A stretch of DNA of 64,000 nt from Catonia carolina (lineage: Eukaryota > Arthropoda > Insecta > Hemiptera > Achilidae): NCBI GenBank assembly GCA_035578175.1, contig JAQMRL010000008.1, forward strand, positions 93,298,541 through 93,362,540, in the 5' to 3' direction. The notes below the pieces were generated by a model. The model ran no database searches, was not told where the DNA came from, and saw only the letters and a program-made list of their open reading frames with translations. This document shows, one piece after another, positions 1 through 10,823 of this stretch. A program made the position numbers and the translations under genes. Position 1 is the stretch's first letter. Each line of letters opens with the position of its first letter.

Positions 1-10
1 ACCCGGTGGG
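1..10 (-). repeat. SINE family B, head end only (cut by window edge)
   Basis: The first bases match the reverse complement of the CCCACCGGGT head that starts every family B copy in this window. The rest of the copy lies to the left of the window. Confidence 0.7.
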
Positions 11-315
11 TTAAAAATACTATAACACTAAATTCTTAATTGAAAATAAATTATAATGCATGTAACAACGATGCGAGACAATACGATGTCAAAAGCGAAC
101 TGGCAGCATATAACGATGACATGTTCTTTGTCAAAAATGTGGAGAGAGATTTATGGGTTTGGATTAATCATCGTCAAATTCAATTGTACAATAACGAGGG
201 ACTAAACTAATATTAGATCGCTTATCATTAAAATAAAAATGTTTATTTTTTAAGTTCTCTTATTTCGTCATACAGATCAGAGGGTAATACGTATAACTTG
301 TAACCACATACAATT
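11..315. other. No gene seen
   Basis: AT-rich sequence with no coding or repeat signal I can support. Its last 11 bases (305-315) are the left target-site duplication of the next element. Confidence 0.6.
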
Positions 316-710
316 GTTGTTGTTTAGGTCAGCAGCCGAAAGGCTGGTTTGAACCTCTAGAGGTTTTACTAAGTAAATCGAGAAGTGAGGTGGTTTACCA
401 TTGCCTTCCTCACTGAGTGGAAAAGTACACTTATCAGCATGCCGGGCCCTCCGAAAAGCACATATTTTCCACTCTGTAAATGACACCTTCACTTCATTCA
501 CCACAGGGTCTGGCTGTACAATGAAATTCATTACTTTCAGAGGAGATAACTCTGATTAGTGTCTTTAACACCTCTACCTCTTCTGTTCTTAAATGATCCA
601 GTCATTTAATTGACTGACCATGTGATAAGAAACAGAACTATTTATTTTAGCCCTGCAACGAACAGATTGAGTGTAAATAATTTGACACTCCACCTGTCTG
701 TTATGGGCAG
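316..710 (-). mobile_element. SINE-like retroelement family A, full length (A1)
   Basis: This is a complete 395 bp copy. It is flanked by an exact 11 bp duplication, CACATACAATT, at 305-315 and 711-721, which shows retrotransposition. On the minus strand it starts CTGCCCATAACAGACAGG-like and ends in a short (AAC)n tail. It carries the family's reading frame (MNFIVQPDPVVNEVKV...) at 531-277, which runs past the element. I see no convincing pol III A and B box pair, so calling it a SINE rests on size, tail and TSD. It could instead be the 3' end of a longer LINE. Confidence 0.85.
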
Positions 711-760
711 CACATACAATTATAAAAAAGAATGGAAATAAAGTTTTTATAAAATTATGG

Positions 761-912
761 ATCAGTACTTAAAATATCAGTCATGATATGATGTAGGCCT
801 AACAGTTTCATTGATAAAAATACTTTTAGAAGTATATGTTGTTACTTTTTAATCAGCGTGTACACATTTTTTTAATAATGCGCATGCTCAGTGACGTCAT
901 TATTTGTTTACT
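761..912 (-). repeat. Partial copy of MITE family J (CRE-bearing)
   Basis: The segment is the reverse complement of the interior of the element at 8712-9058. It shares the TAGGCCTAACA block, the AAAATACTTTT tract and a TGACGTCA next to GCGCATGC (892-899 and 879-887). The terminal inverted repeats of the full copy are missing here. Confidence 0.65.
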
Positions 913-1210
913 CGACTTAACATTCTTACGAAGAATACAGTATAGTCTTTCGCGAAATAAACTACAACGACGCGGTTAGCTCCTTTACTTTCGGAATTTT
1001 GAAATCGTCGTGGGGGGTTTTATTGCTTATATACGTATAAAAGGGGCGCCAGAAGCAAGTCTTAAGAATTTTGATTGAAAGCCTTGGATCGACTTTAAAT
1101 TATTCTCTACCAGCTGTGTTAAATCCAAAAAGTAGTAAATAGTTTTACGTATACCTATTTTAGAGTTAAGGTATTAAGCATTGTTGAATGGATTAAGACT
1201 TTAGTTTTTT
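913..1210 (+). promoter_or_regulatory. Possible TATA-type core promoter, unassigned sequence
   Basis: A strong TATA-like box, TATAAAAGGGG (1036-1046), is followed by a GC-rich GGCGCC. The family J fragment with CRE and NRF1-like sites lies about 140 bp upstream. No open reading frame follows, so this may be the U3/R part of an old LTR or chance. It is an inference from motif and position only. Confidence 0.25.
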
Positions 1211-1222
1211 TTAAGATAATAT

Positions 1223-1546
1223 TTTTTTTAAATTTCTAATATGTGTACGTTGCAATCTGTTCAATTCAGAACAATAAGCAACCCCATGACCCAATGAGAT
1301 GAGGATGATATGTATGACGTGTAAATGAGGTGTAATCTTGTACAGACTCAGGCCGACCATTCCTGAAAGAGTATGGTTAATTGAACCCCAACCATCAAAG
1401 TACACCAGTAACCACTGTCTAGCATTCAAATCCGTATAAAAGTAACTACTTATACTAGGATTTGAACCAGGAACCTTCGTCTCCGAATATCACCTGTTAA
1501 ACAGCTGATTTTGGTGACGACTTTACCTCTAGACCAACCCGGTGGG
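1223..1546 (-). mobile_element. tRNA-derived SINE family B, full length (B1)
   Basis: This full 324 bp copy is flanked by an exact 12 bp duplication, TTAAGATAATAT (1211-1222 and 1547-1558). On the minus strand it starts CCCACCGGGTTGG and carries the A box TGGTCTAGAGG and a B box close to GGTTCAAATCC. It ends in a non-tRNA body that finishes near CGTACACATATTAG plus an A-rich tail. The head resembles a tRNA with a long arm. Confidence 0.9.
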
Positions 1547-1558
1547 TTAAGATAATAT

Positions 1559-1804
1559 GATAGAAAAATTAATAGTTTGTATTTTAGATCAGTTTTAATT
1601 ATTTAAAAATATATATATATAAATATAAATTTGAAAAAATATACAAAAGATAATTAAGAAAGAAAACTTAATGTGATACACAATAGCAAAAAAATGTATT
1701 AATAGTATGAAAATATACAACAGATTAAGACCAAACAGAAATTACATCATCAGCAAAGTAAGTTTACAAGCAGTAAAATAGGACTAACAATAATAAAAAT
1801 AAGT
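1559..1804. other. No gene seen
   Basis: Very AT-rich DNA with a short (AT)n run near 1610. No coding or repeat signal recognised. Confidence 0.5.
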
Positions 1805-2397
1805 TTAGACGTTTGCAATGAATTTAATTTTGTGGCGTTCATTTTCATGCCATATCTCATTAAGAATACCAAGATTGTTAAAAAAGCTAGTACTTAAATT
1901 TTTAGAGAACATTAAATTCAGCTTAAATGACGCCTTGTCTACTACGTTTTTTAGGATAAAGCAATATATTAAATAAATTAAAGAGAGCAAAAATATTAAA
2001 TTTAGTACTCTTAGTTTAATATTAATTTTTGTAATTTTGTAGTGAAATCGCATCAATACTCTACTATTTGTTTAAAATACAAGCTGCACACTATTGACTG
2101 ACGTGAAAGAAGTTCTGCTACAAAAAAATCTTTATATAAAAGAAAGCACATAACCACATAGAACATACTCGTATACAACTGAAAAATCTTCATACTCAAG
2201 GCCCTAAAAGTGATCTTCAGGAATTGGAGGAGAGGAGTTATCAACCCCACAATATTAAGCAATTTAAGAGACAGAGGATCGGAGAGAATGAAAACCGTGT
2301 GAGCGAGGAAAAGAATGGACAAAACATAAGGAAGTAACTTAAACATTGATCTTATCACGTTCTCTTTAAAAAGATATTCAAGAAAATGCTTTAACAA
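1805..2397 (-). pseudogene. Possible decayed multi-pass membrane protein (two ORFs, frame offset)
   Basis: Two open frames abut on the minus strand. The first (2397-2053) reads about 114 codons with hydrophobic stretches around LLPYVLSILFLAHTVFIL, LLNIVGLITPLLQFL and FYVVMCFLLYKDFF. It stops at a TGA overlapping the start of the second frame (2052-1805), which adds LNLIFLLSLIYLIYCFIL and a polar tail. Read with one frame change, the pair gives about 190 residues with four potential membrane segments, the layout of part of an insect chemoreceptor or other multipass protein. I recognise no diagnostic motif, no ATG sits at the start of the first frame, and AT-rich DNA yields such hydrophobic frames by chance. 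Treat it as a candidate only. Confidence 0.2.
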
Positions 2398-3179
2398 CTA
2401 ATCTATCTACAATGTACTGTAAAATAGCATGACAGATTATAAAAAAAGTTAACCAGTGGTATTGATCGGGAGTTCTGGAAAAAACTAAAACTGTTTGTCT
2501 TGATACTAATTTATAAAAAAATTATCAAAGATAAAATAAAAGTTCGATCAAAATAATACAATAATTACAAAAATGGTATAACTTGTCAAAAAAATTACAA
2601 AAAAAAAATATTTTATACTTTGTAATGCAGAATGCATTGTTCTACTATCGATCAATTTTCAAAGACTTAAACAGAAGACAAATTAAGATTGTATAATTCC
2701 ATTTCACCCTGCAGGAGTTTTAAACTGGCAGTTTGGTTTCTCTATACTTATAAAAGATTAGTGGTTTTTAAACTTTCTGAAACAATTCAGTAAAGTTAAA
2801 AAGTGAACTTTTTTCTTCCAGGTTACTAAATCAGATAAGGTCATCAAATTGAGAAATTTTAGTGGAGGTTACAAAAAATTCTTTCAAGATTAAATAGGTT
2901 TAAAGAAAGACATACTATTGTATTAAAACTTTCCATTCGGATTTTAAAGAAATGGACTGAAAACTGCCCTATTTATCTCGCTTGTCTTTAAGTAGTGTAG
3001 CATTTTACCCATTTTGATGCGTATCGATAGTAATTATATTTTATGTGAGCAACAATATCGAACGATTCGATAATATGAAATGAAACCAATTCTAATAAAA
3101 CTTAAGATCCATCTTTAAAGTTTGTTACTAAAGTTTTTGCGTTACATTGCACAACTGTTTTACTAATTTAAACCTTTAT
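2398..3179. other. No gene seen
   Basis: AT-rich unique sequence. I see no open frame with recognisable content and no member of the window's repeat families. Confidence 0.55.
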
Positions 3180-3190
3180 AGGGAAATATT

Positions 3191-3629
3191 CTGCCCATAA
3201 CAGACAGGTGGAGTGTCAAATTATTTACACTCAATCTGTTCGTTGCAGGGCTAAAATAAATAGTTCTGTTTCTTATCACATGGTCAGTCAATTAAATGAC
3301 TGAATCATTTAAAAACAGAAGAGGTAGAGGTGTTAAAGACACTAATCAGAGTTATCTTCTCTGAAAGTATTCATTATACAGCTTATATTATACAGCTTAT
3401 TTATTTGCATTTACAGGATTTCATTATACAGCCAGACCCTGTGGTGAATGAAGTGAAGGTGTCATTTACAGAGTGGAAAATATGTGCTTTTCAGAGGGCC
3501 CGGCATGCTGATAAGCGTACTTTTCCACTCAGTGAGGAAGGCAATGGTAAACCACCTCACTCCTCGTTTTACTTAGTAAAACCTCTAGAGGTTCAAACCA
3601 GCCTTTCGGCTGTTGACCTAAACAACAAC
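3191..3629 (+). mobile_element. SINE-like family A, full length with internal duplication (A2)
   Basis: This copy runs from CTGCCCATAACAGACAGG to a (CAA)n-type tail. It is flanked by the 11 bp duplication AGGGAAATATT (3180-3190 and 3630-3640). At 439 bp it is about 45 bp longer than other copies, because the ATTATACAG segment is tandemly repeated near 3372-3430. The family frame is present from about 3420 to 3665. Confidence 0.88.
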
Positions 3630-3853
3630 AGGGAAATATTATGGGGGGATATATGCATGTTGTAAAATATGACATTTTGTTTTATAGGGACTTGAATAAT
3701 GTATTTCTAGTGCCAAAACAGTAAGATATTTCTTTTTTTGTTAACCCTGGTAAGTCTACTTACTACGGAACGTTTATTGAAATGGGAATCACGTTATGTT
3801 TAGTGGTAAAAATGCTTATTAAAACAACTTGTAGTTCTATATAACAGAAAAAA

Positions 3854-4651
3854 TCTGGTCTGAAACACTCACACAACTTTCTCTTGCCAATGCAAATAAT
3901 TAATAATAAACCTAACATTATTAATAAAATATTAGAAATAAACAAAAACTAACCTCAAAAACATAACCTTATTTTAATCATGAGTGAATGACGCAAAATG
4001 ACAATCGAACTCAGTTTGGCTTAAAAATACGGAAAATCACGCTTTCACGCTAAACTAGGCTCTGTAGAGAAAAATGCTCTAAACAAAAGTTGTAGATCTT
4101 TTAATTTTCTATAAATTTAATTGTATACACTTTTGTCGTAAAATGCATACTAAGACCGAAATGTTAAAAAAATTGATTTTTCTCACGTTTTCGTGAGAAA
4201 AAAAACAGAAAATCGCAAATTACCGCTAAACTAAGCGTTATACAAAAAAATGTTAGAAGTAAAAGTTGTAGAATTTTACATTCTCTACAACTTTTATTAT
4301 ATAACGTTTTGCGCTAAAATGCATATTAAAGCCGCAATCTTAAAAAGAAAATGTTTTTACGTAAAAACAGCCTCAAGCAGAATTTCAGCAAACATGGCGC
4401 CTACCCTATATTGTAGAGCATAAAAAATGTAGTAAACCAGTTGATTTTAAAAAAAATCGTAGGACTAGTTTTTGAGAAAATCGCAAAAAAGTGAAAAATT
4501 ATACGAATAAACTACTACTTCCGGTTGACCGATTTTGATGAAAATGTTCGTGTCGGGTCCGGTAGTGATATGTAACTTAAGTTTCAAGTTTCAAGTTCGT
4601 ACGATGTTCCGTTCTTGAGATATTCTGCACACACACACACACACACACACG

Positions 4652-4708
<57 letters not shown>

Positions 4709-4840
4709 CAATCGCTAAAAACATGTTTTTTTGGGTTCAGGGGGTCTGAAAACGTATAGATCCGGTGAAAACTCGATTTCGAAAAATCGACATGAAAACA
4801 ATACTTTCCTTCCTATATATTCATATAGGCAAGAGAAAGT
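3854..4840 (+). mobile_element. Family E non-autonomous element (E1), nested in P1
   Basis: This full copy starts TCTGGT(C/G)TGAAACACTC and ends GGCAAGAGAAAGT. It has the subterminal inverted repeat ACTTTCTCTTGCC, the duplicated body, an (AC)n tract at 4627-4705 with a (GC)n interruption, and the 3' terminal hairpin. Comparison with the uninterrupted P2 copy places the insertion in an A-rich stretch. Confidence 0.85.
4627..4705. repeat. (AC)n microsatellite inside E1
   Basis: About 39 dinucleotide units, with a short CGCGCG interruption at about 4650-4660. It sits at the fixed position that all intact E copies use for their AC tract. Confidence 0.95.
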
Positions 4841-5482
4841 AAAAATGTGTAGAATAACTTATCTTAACTATATATTAGCATGAATGCTTGCTTTCCCGTA
4901 AAAAAACTCGAATTTTATAAGCACTGTACAAAAATAACAACAAGATAACAAGATTTCGTACGCTGGTATGAACCCATACCACATTCGTGCAATTCATGAA
5001 GCAAATGGTCGCTGCGCACTAATTTCAAAATGTGGGTAGCCTACTACTAACTAGAGAACGTCTATAAAACTATAAAATTCCAATAGGGTTCAACTGCATA
5101 CAATATTCTTTAAAAAAATAGACCTTATTGCCAGTGGTACGAATACATACCAAAGACCAATAAAGGGTTAACACTGAATTTTTGAACAAATCAATGTATC
5201 AGTTTTCAAACAAAATTATAAATATCATCTAAACTTGCAGTGGGACAAAAACATTTTATAAACAAAAGTTGTACAATTCTCAACTTTTTATTTTCGTTAG
5301 GTACACAAAAATATTTTGAAGAAAATTTACGAGCAACATCAGAATTAAGCCACCAATGGAGTGGAACTATTAGGTCCCGTTCTCCTTGGTGGAATAATTC
5401 ATGGTACAAAATATCGTCAGATTCATTAGTTGTATTTTTGCAAGTAGTAAAGATAATAGTCATAAAAATAAATATTAAGTTA

Positions 5483-5640
5483 GCCGCCTTCATGGCCCAG
5501 TAGTTAATGTGCTAAGCTTCAAAACAAAGGTCCCGGATTCTATTCCCAGCCAGCGTCTAGAAAATTATAACAAGTTCAAACCCATCGTTCCTCAAACCAA
5601 TATAGTCGCTAAAAACCAAGATGATGATACAACTTATTAA
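5483..5640 (+). mobile_element. tRNA-derived SINE family D, diverged (D1)
   Basis: The head GCCTTCATGGCCCAGTAG is A-box-like with one mismatch. A degenerate B box, GGATTCTATTCC, follows, then the family body GTCTAGAAAATTATAAC and the 'tagtcgctaaa' block seen in D2. An old copy. Confidence 0.6.
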
Positions 5641-5843
5641 ACAAAAGTTAATTTTATTTTACGTTATTCAAAGGAAAGGAAAAGGTAAAAGGAGTTACTC
5701 CCCTTTATAAGTAATTTGTTATTTCTATACCTCCCGACAAGCAACAGCTCTAAAAAGCTACATTCGTATAATGTAAAAAAAACCTAGAAAAAAATACACT
5801 AAGTTAAATTACGACCACTTGTTCAGTAAGCCAAAGAGAGGTT

Positions 5844-6236
5844 GTGTGTTGTTTAAGTCATCAGCTGAAAGGCCGGTTTGAATGAACCTCTAAACGCTTT
5901 ATTAAGTAAAACGAGGAGTGAGGTAGTTTACCATTTTCTACCTCACTGAGTGAAAAAGTTTGCTTATCATCATGCCAGCCCTCTGAAAAGCATCTACTTT
6001 CCACCCTGTAAATGACACCTTCACTTCATCCACCACAGGGTCTGGTTGTATAATGAAATTCATTACTCTCAGAGGAGATAGCTCTTGACTAGTGTCTTTT
6101 ACTCTCTACCTCTTTTGTTCTTAAAAGCTTCAGTCATACAGGCTGACCATGTGATCAGAAACAAAACTATTTTTTGTAACCCTGGAACTAGCAGTTGAGT
6201 GTAAATGATTTAACACTCCACCGGTCTGTTATGAGC
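5844..6236 (-). mobile_element. SINE-like family A, diverged full-length copy (A3)
   Basis: Both ends match the family, with several substitutions that break the reading frame. A degraded duplication around GAGAGGTT/AAGAGGTT can be seen at the flanks. It is older than A1, A2 or A5. Confidence 0.8.
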
Positions 6237-7026
6237 CTAAAAAGAGGTTAACTACCCTTAAAAAATAGATATTTCCATGTAAGTCTATACATTCCGAAAG
6301 AGGTATCTAATTTTTAAACACAGAACATTATTCAGATAATAAATTTTAACTCATCCAATAATGTTTACAAACTCTTCGGAGGTTATCAATAAGCCCACCT
6401 TACCGTGCGAGAGCAATTACTAATCAATTATAAAGTTAACGAGTAACTCTGAAGAAAAACAAAGGAGATTAAATCTGAGTAGAAAAACAGGAGGATAATA
6501 AAAAATAATAAAACAGGACACAACGAAAAATAGATAAAAATTAGGATATAAAAACAAAAACAGAGGAAATAAAGGGCTTACGATATAGAAAAAGAGAACT
6601 TGTACGTCAATTAAAAGCATTTTTCTAACGGGATATCAGTATAAAAACAAAGAGAGCTGTAAAAATACACAGAAAAGACAAATTAAATTACCATCCATCG
6701 AAAGGATAATACCAGATTTAAAAGCATTACAGAGTACAGTAATATATAATGATGCTTGATCCTTTTAAATCAATTTTATAACAATCAAAAATAGTTTAAA
6801 AATAATAATGGTTGGTAAAACAACCGATTAAATTCACATTATACATAGTAAAACTAACTTTTATTGCAAATCTTCCATCAAATCTAAAATTTATAGTCGT
6901 TCCAACAAAAGTTGATGCTTAGTGACTTGATAAATTATAAATGTTTACAAACCGTGTTTTAAAAATAACTTCGAAACTGTTTACAAGTTTGGAAAATTCA
7001 TTATATATTTTTTTTTATCGTAAACT
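6237..7026. other. No gene seen
   Basis: A-rich on the plus strand. Long pyrimidine-rich hydrophobic frames on the minus strand (about 6420-6620) look like composition effects, not a gene. Confidence 0.55.
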
Positions 7027-7233
7027 ATGTCAAAAATAACTGACATTGTTTCAAATAACACTGTTTCAGACGATCTCCGTGGAAAAGTGACTAACTCGCT
7101 AGCCTACAAAGCGAAAAATACCTGTTTCGTTTCCTGGTTAGAATCTGGACATTTTAACACGTTAAAATCCACCGTTCCTGTACCAAAACCCATAGTAGTC
7201 ACTAATTACCAAGCTATAACCTCACATTACTAA
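7027..7233 (+). CDS. Unrecognised 68-codon ORF
   Basis: An ATG-started frame reads MSKITDIVSNNTVSDDL... to a TAA at 7231-7233. Its amino-acid mix is balanced and soluble (S, T, V, K, N), with no hydrophobic skew and a higher GC content than its surroundings. It is followed immediately by a family D SINE. I recognise no domain. It could be a small gene, an exon or a TE scrap; chance cannot be excluded because 68 codons is short. Confidence 0.15.
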   Translation: MSKITDIVSNNTVSDDLRGKVTNSLAYKAKNTCFVSWLESGHFNTLKSTVPVPKPIVVTNYQAITSHY

Positions 7234-7253
7234 ACAACGTAAATGAAAAATGA

Positions 7254-7420
7254 CCGCCTACGTGACGTAGTGGGTAGCGCGCAAAACTACTAAGCGAAGG
7301 TCCCGGGTTCAAATCCCGGCTAGGGTCTAGAAATTATTACGTGCCAAAACCCATCATTAGAGTTTCTTAACCCGCCGTAGTCGCTAAAGATCCAGCTGTT
7401 TGATGCGACTTTAAATAAAC
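7254..7420 (+). mobile_element. tRNA-derived SINE family D (D2)
   Basis: The A box TGACGTAGTGG (7263-7273, one mismatch to consensus) and B box GGTTCAAATCC (7306-7316) are spaced as in a tRNA. The body GTCTAGAAATTATTACG and a 3' part ending GATGCGACTTTAAATAAAC follow. It abuts E2. Confidence 0.8.
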
Positions 7421-7427
7421 AAAAAAA

Positions 7428-8095
7428 CTTAACCTAATTTTAATCATGAGTGAATGATGCAAAATGAAAACCAACCTTAGTTTGGCTTAATAATACGGAA
7501 AATCACTAACTGACGCTAAACTAGGTTCTGTAGAAAAAAAATGCTTAAAAATAAAAGTTGTAGATAATTTAATTTTCTATAAATTTGAATATATACACTT
7601 TTGCCGTAAAATGCATACTAAGGCCGCAACCTTAAAAAAAATGTTTTTCTGCGAAAGCACAGGCTCCCCAAAAATGTCAGCAGACATGGCGCTTACCCTA
7701 TCTTATAGAGTATAAAAATGTAGTAAATGAGGCGACTTTTAAAAAAATCGTAGAAGCCGTTTTAGAGAAAATCGCAAAAAAGTGAAAAATTACACCAATA
7801 AACTACTACTTTCGGTAGACCGATTTTTATTAAAATGCTCGTGTCGGGTCTTCTAGTGGTACTAAACTTAAGTTGCGAGTTTCAACTTTGTAGAATAATC
7901 CATTCTTGAGATATTTTGTTCACACGCGCGCACGCACACATACACACACGCCCACAGGCTAATCGCTAAAAACATGTTTTTTTGGTTCAGGAGGTCTGAA
8001 GAAAACGTGTTGTACATCCTGCGAAAACTCGATTTCGAAAAATCGACAAAAACAATACTTTCCTTCCTATACATTCATATAGAGCAAGAGGAACT
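7428..8095 (+). mobile_element. Family E element, 5' truncated and diverged (E2)
   Basis: The copy begins inside the family at the TAATCATGAGTGAATGA block, which shows the 5' end was lost. The second body repeat is also missing. The AC tract is short and mixed (7920-7950). The 3' hairpin has decayed to AGAGCAAGAGGAACT. Confidence 0.75.
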
Positions 8096-8711
8096 AAAAA
8101 ACGAGGTAAATTAAATAACAAATTTCAAATAGGCCTACCATACGTTTTCAAGTTGAATTTATTCACACAATATTTTCTGCGACAGTTGTGTCAATATATG
8201 AATGTCAAACATCTAAATTATTTTATCCCAAAAATTTATATTTACAAATGAAATTTTTTCAAATAGAAAAGAGAAATCTTATTTACCTTAGTAAATACGA
8301 CACCGAAAAAATAAATCCCCTAAAGCAAACAAAGCAGTACGATTAAATGAAATTTTGGAGAAATGATTAATTTTTAAATTAAAATTTTCATATTCATCTC
8401 TTATTTCTCGTGATATCATTTTCCAATTTCAGCATTAGAGTAAACCCCATATTTTCAATATCTCTTTTCTGTACAACCTTACCGATGTGTCAATTCATTT
8501 TCACAATACAAAAGATAAAATTGTTCTATTGTTTACCATAAAATTTTAACAGTTATCAAGTATACAATCCAATCCTACTGTAAATACCGGTGTAGTGTAT
8601 TACAAATTTACTCTGACACCTCGTATACCGTATCGTGTTTACTACACACAAAGTGATAACTCAATACAATGTTTACTACGTTTAAATTTGGTTAAAAAAG
8701 TAGGATAAACA
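8096..8711. other. No gene seen
   Basis: AT-rich sequence without a recognisable frame or family. Confidence 0.55.
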
Positions 8712-9058
8712 CTATACTCCAGCCTCTCTAAGTTTGCTCCTAATGTAAACAAATAATGACGTCACTGAGCATGCGCATTATGTAAAAATGTGTACACGCT
8801 GATTAAAAAGTAACAACAAAATACTTTCAAAAGTATTTAAATACAAAATACTTTTAAAAGTATTTTTATAAATGAAATTGTTAGGCCTACATCATATCAC
8901 AACTGATGTTTTTAGTACTTTAAGTACTTATAATTTAAAAAATAGTTATCTTAATAGGAATACGACATCCATAAAGTCACGGACTCTAGCGTGCACCCTG
9001 TAGTAGCTGGTTTTGGTTTGTTGACAGTAGGAGCAAACTTAGAGCGGCTGAACTATAG
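8712..9058 (+). mobile_element. MITE family J with ~40 bp TIRs and CRE/NRF1-like motifs
   Basis: The ends form an inverted repeat of about 40 bp: left CTCTAAGTTTGCTCCTA at about 8725-8741, right TAGGAGCAAACTTAGAG near 9029-9045. Inside are a palindromic AAAATACTTTTAAAAGT motif, a perfect TGACGTCA (8757-8764) and GCATGCGCA (8769-8777). There is no coding capacity. A partial inverted copy lies at 761-912. I could not assign a superfamily. Confidence 0.7.
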
Positions 9059-9151
9059 TTACATTTCTATAGGGCGATGAACAAAATTAGGTCAGCTGAA
9101 TAACAATTTACTATTGATTAAATTTCAGCTAATTTAGTGAAGTTTACTGAG

Positions 9152-9560
9152 CAGGGGCGGTTCCAGGGCTGATTTTCGGGGGACGGGCTATCTTCTTTTT
9201 ATGTAGCTCTTACTACATAATTTGTAATACATAGTTTGTAATTGAGTCATTGAAAAGTCCTCTTTTATGCTGTATTGCTGTTACCACAATTTTAATTCAT
9301 AGAAAAATTTTCAAGGTGCTGACTGGATGCGAGTGGCTTTTGACTACTGACACTGATTGTTATCTTAATACTATTTAAAAATAGATACTTTCTGTTTGAC
9401 TCATTTTTATACTAAAATAATTATTGTTAATTGATAGGTATGAGTATTGGGATTCAGTTTTGTTAGAAATAATAGGTTATAGAAAATATTAAACTAAGTT
9501 TTCCTAGTACTTCGGGGGGGGGCCATGGCCCCCATGGCCCCTTCCCTGAAACCGCCCCTG
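9152..9560. mobile_element. hAT-like MITE
   Basis: The 409 bp element has TIRs CAGGGGCGGTTCCAGGG and, at the right end in reverse, CAGGGGCGGTTTCAGGG. A perfect 6 bp direct repeat, ACTGAG, flanks it (9146-9151 and 9561-9566). The CAGGGGCGG ends are typical of hAT elements, although hAT target duplications are usually 8 bp. No transposase frame remains. A run of G/C with GGCCATGGCC palindromes lies just inside the right end. Confidence 0.8.
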
Positions 9561-9834
9561 ACTGAGTCTGTGGATAATTAACATGCCTCACCGTATTTAC
9601 TTAGATTAACTATTGGGCGATTATAAACTCCTAATTATTTTTAAAAAATGTCAAAGGTAATGTGTTTCAGCGATATCGATAATCTCAAAATCAAAATTAT
9701 TTTGAATTTTTAAATTCAAAATTCGCAGTGTTTAAGCTCCGGAACAGGTTAATTCGCTTGTTTAATTAAGAAGTTTAAGTTTAAAATTCGAAAAATAAAA
9801 ATATATAGATAAAATTCGAAAAATTCAAAATATA

Positions 9835-10823
9835 TTGGACACAAACTCCGAAACCAACCCATGGCCGAAAAAAGTGTTCAATCCTAGGTTTGGACGCCGG
9901 CAGATTGCCAAAACCTGAAATGAACTTGTTTTCCCCGACTCAGATATCCTTTAAAAGGCAAAGTAGGGCTTTTAAATGGTCTGGATGGTTGTATATTGCC
10001 AAAGCTAGACATGCTTTGAAACTCCGAAACCGACCCATGGCCGAAAAAAGTGTTCAATCCTAGGTTTGGACGCCGGCAGATTGCCAAAACCTGAAATGAA
10101 CTTGTTTTCCCGACTCAGGCATCCTTTAAAAGGCAAAATAGGGCCTTTAAATGGTCTGGATGGTTGTATATTGCCAAAGCTAGACATGCACTTCGTCTTC
10201 GGGCCTTGGTAATTTCAAAACAGTAGTTTATCAAAATACATAAAATTTATTTATTCCTGCAGCTTGATGATAGGTAACACTACAAAACTATAAAAATGTA
10301 ATTCAAAATATTAACTGTATTATTAAAAATAGAAATTTAGTGAAAACATAGCCATTAGGCATACAGTAGATAATAAACAGTAAATATAGTAAACAGTTAA
10401 TAATAAAGAAAAAATTAAAAACTTCTATATCCTCATAAAATAATGAATATTATACATTTAAATAATAATACAAAACTTTTCAATACAGTTTATAAAATAT
10501 ATAAATATATAAATATTTATAAATATATATAAAAGTTCAGCAGCTTGATGATGAGTAGCATTTTAAATTTGTCAAGCAGTGTTGCCAACAGCTTTGGTCA
10601 ACATGCCTCTGCCAATCCTGGTGGTTTTATTATTAACAAGACCCGAAGAAGAAGTATTTGTCAAGCTTTGGCAATTATACATCCAGACCAAGGTTTGGGA
10701 CTTTAAAGGCAACCAAAGTCCCGAAAAAAAGTTTATTTCGGCCTTTCGCGCAATCTGCTGGCGTCCAAACCTAGGATTGAACAATTTTTTCGGCCATTGG
10801 CCGGTTTCAAACTTTGTGCCCAA
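9835..10823. mobile_element. Foldback-like element (family K) with tandem TIR units
   Basis: The left arm contains two head-to-tail units with a 176 bp period (9843-10018 and 10019-10197). The right arm (about 10637-10823) is one inverted unit. Outer ends are TTGGACACAAA and, in reverse, TTGGGCACAAA. The AT-rich loop (10208-10636) has a GCAGCTTGATGAT direct repeat at 10258 and 10539. The layout matches foldback or long-TIR MITEs. Long open frames across the units (such as 10603-10935) are probably by-products, since the same peptide pattern appears on opposite strands. Confidence 0.7.

Larger units (their letters stand above)
3745..5167 (-). mobile_element. piggyBac-like MITE (P1), interrupted by an E element
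   Basis: The element is bounded on both sides by TTAA (3741-3744 and 5168-5171), the hallmark target of piggyBac transposons. Its ends read CCCTGGTAAG... and, in reverse, CCCTTTATTGG. A second copy in the opposite orientation at 50400-51225 matches it on both sides of the inserted E element (3854-4840). Without the insert it is about 430 bp, and no transposase is left. Confidence 0.75.
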
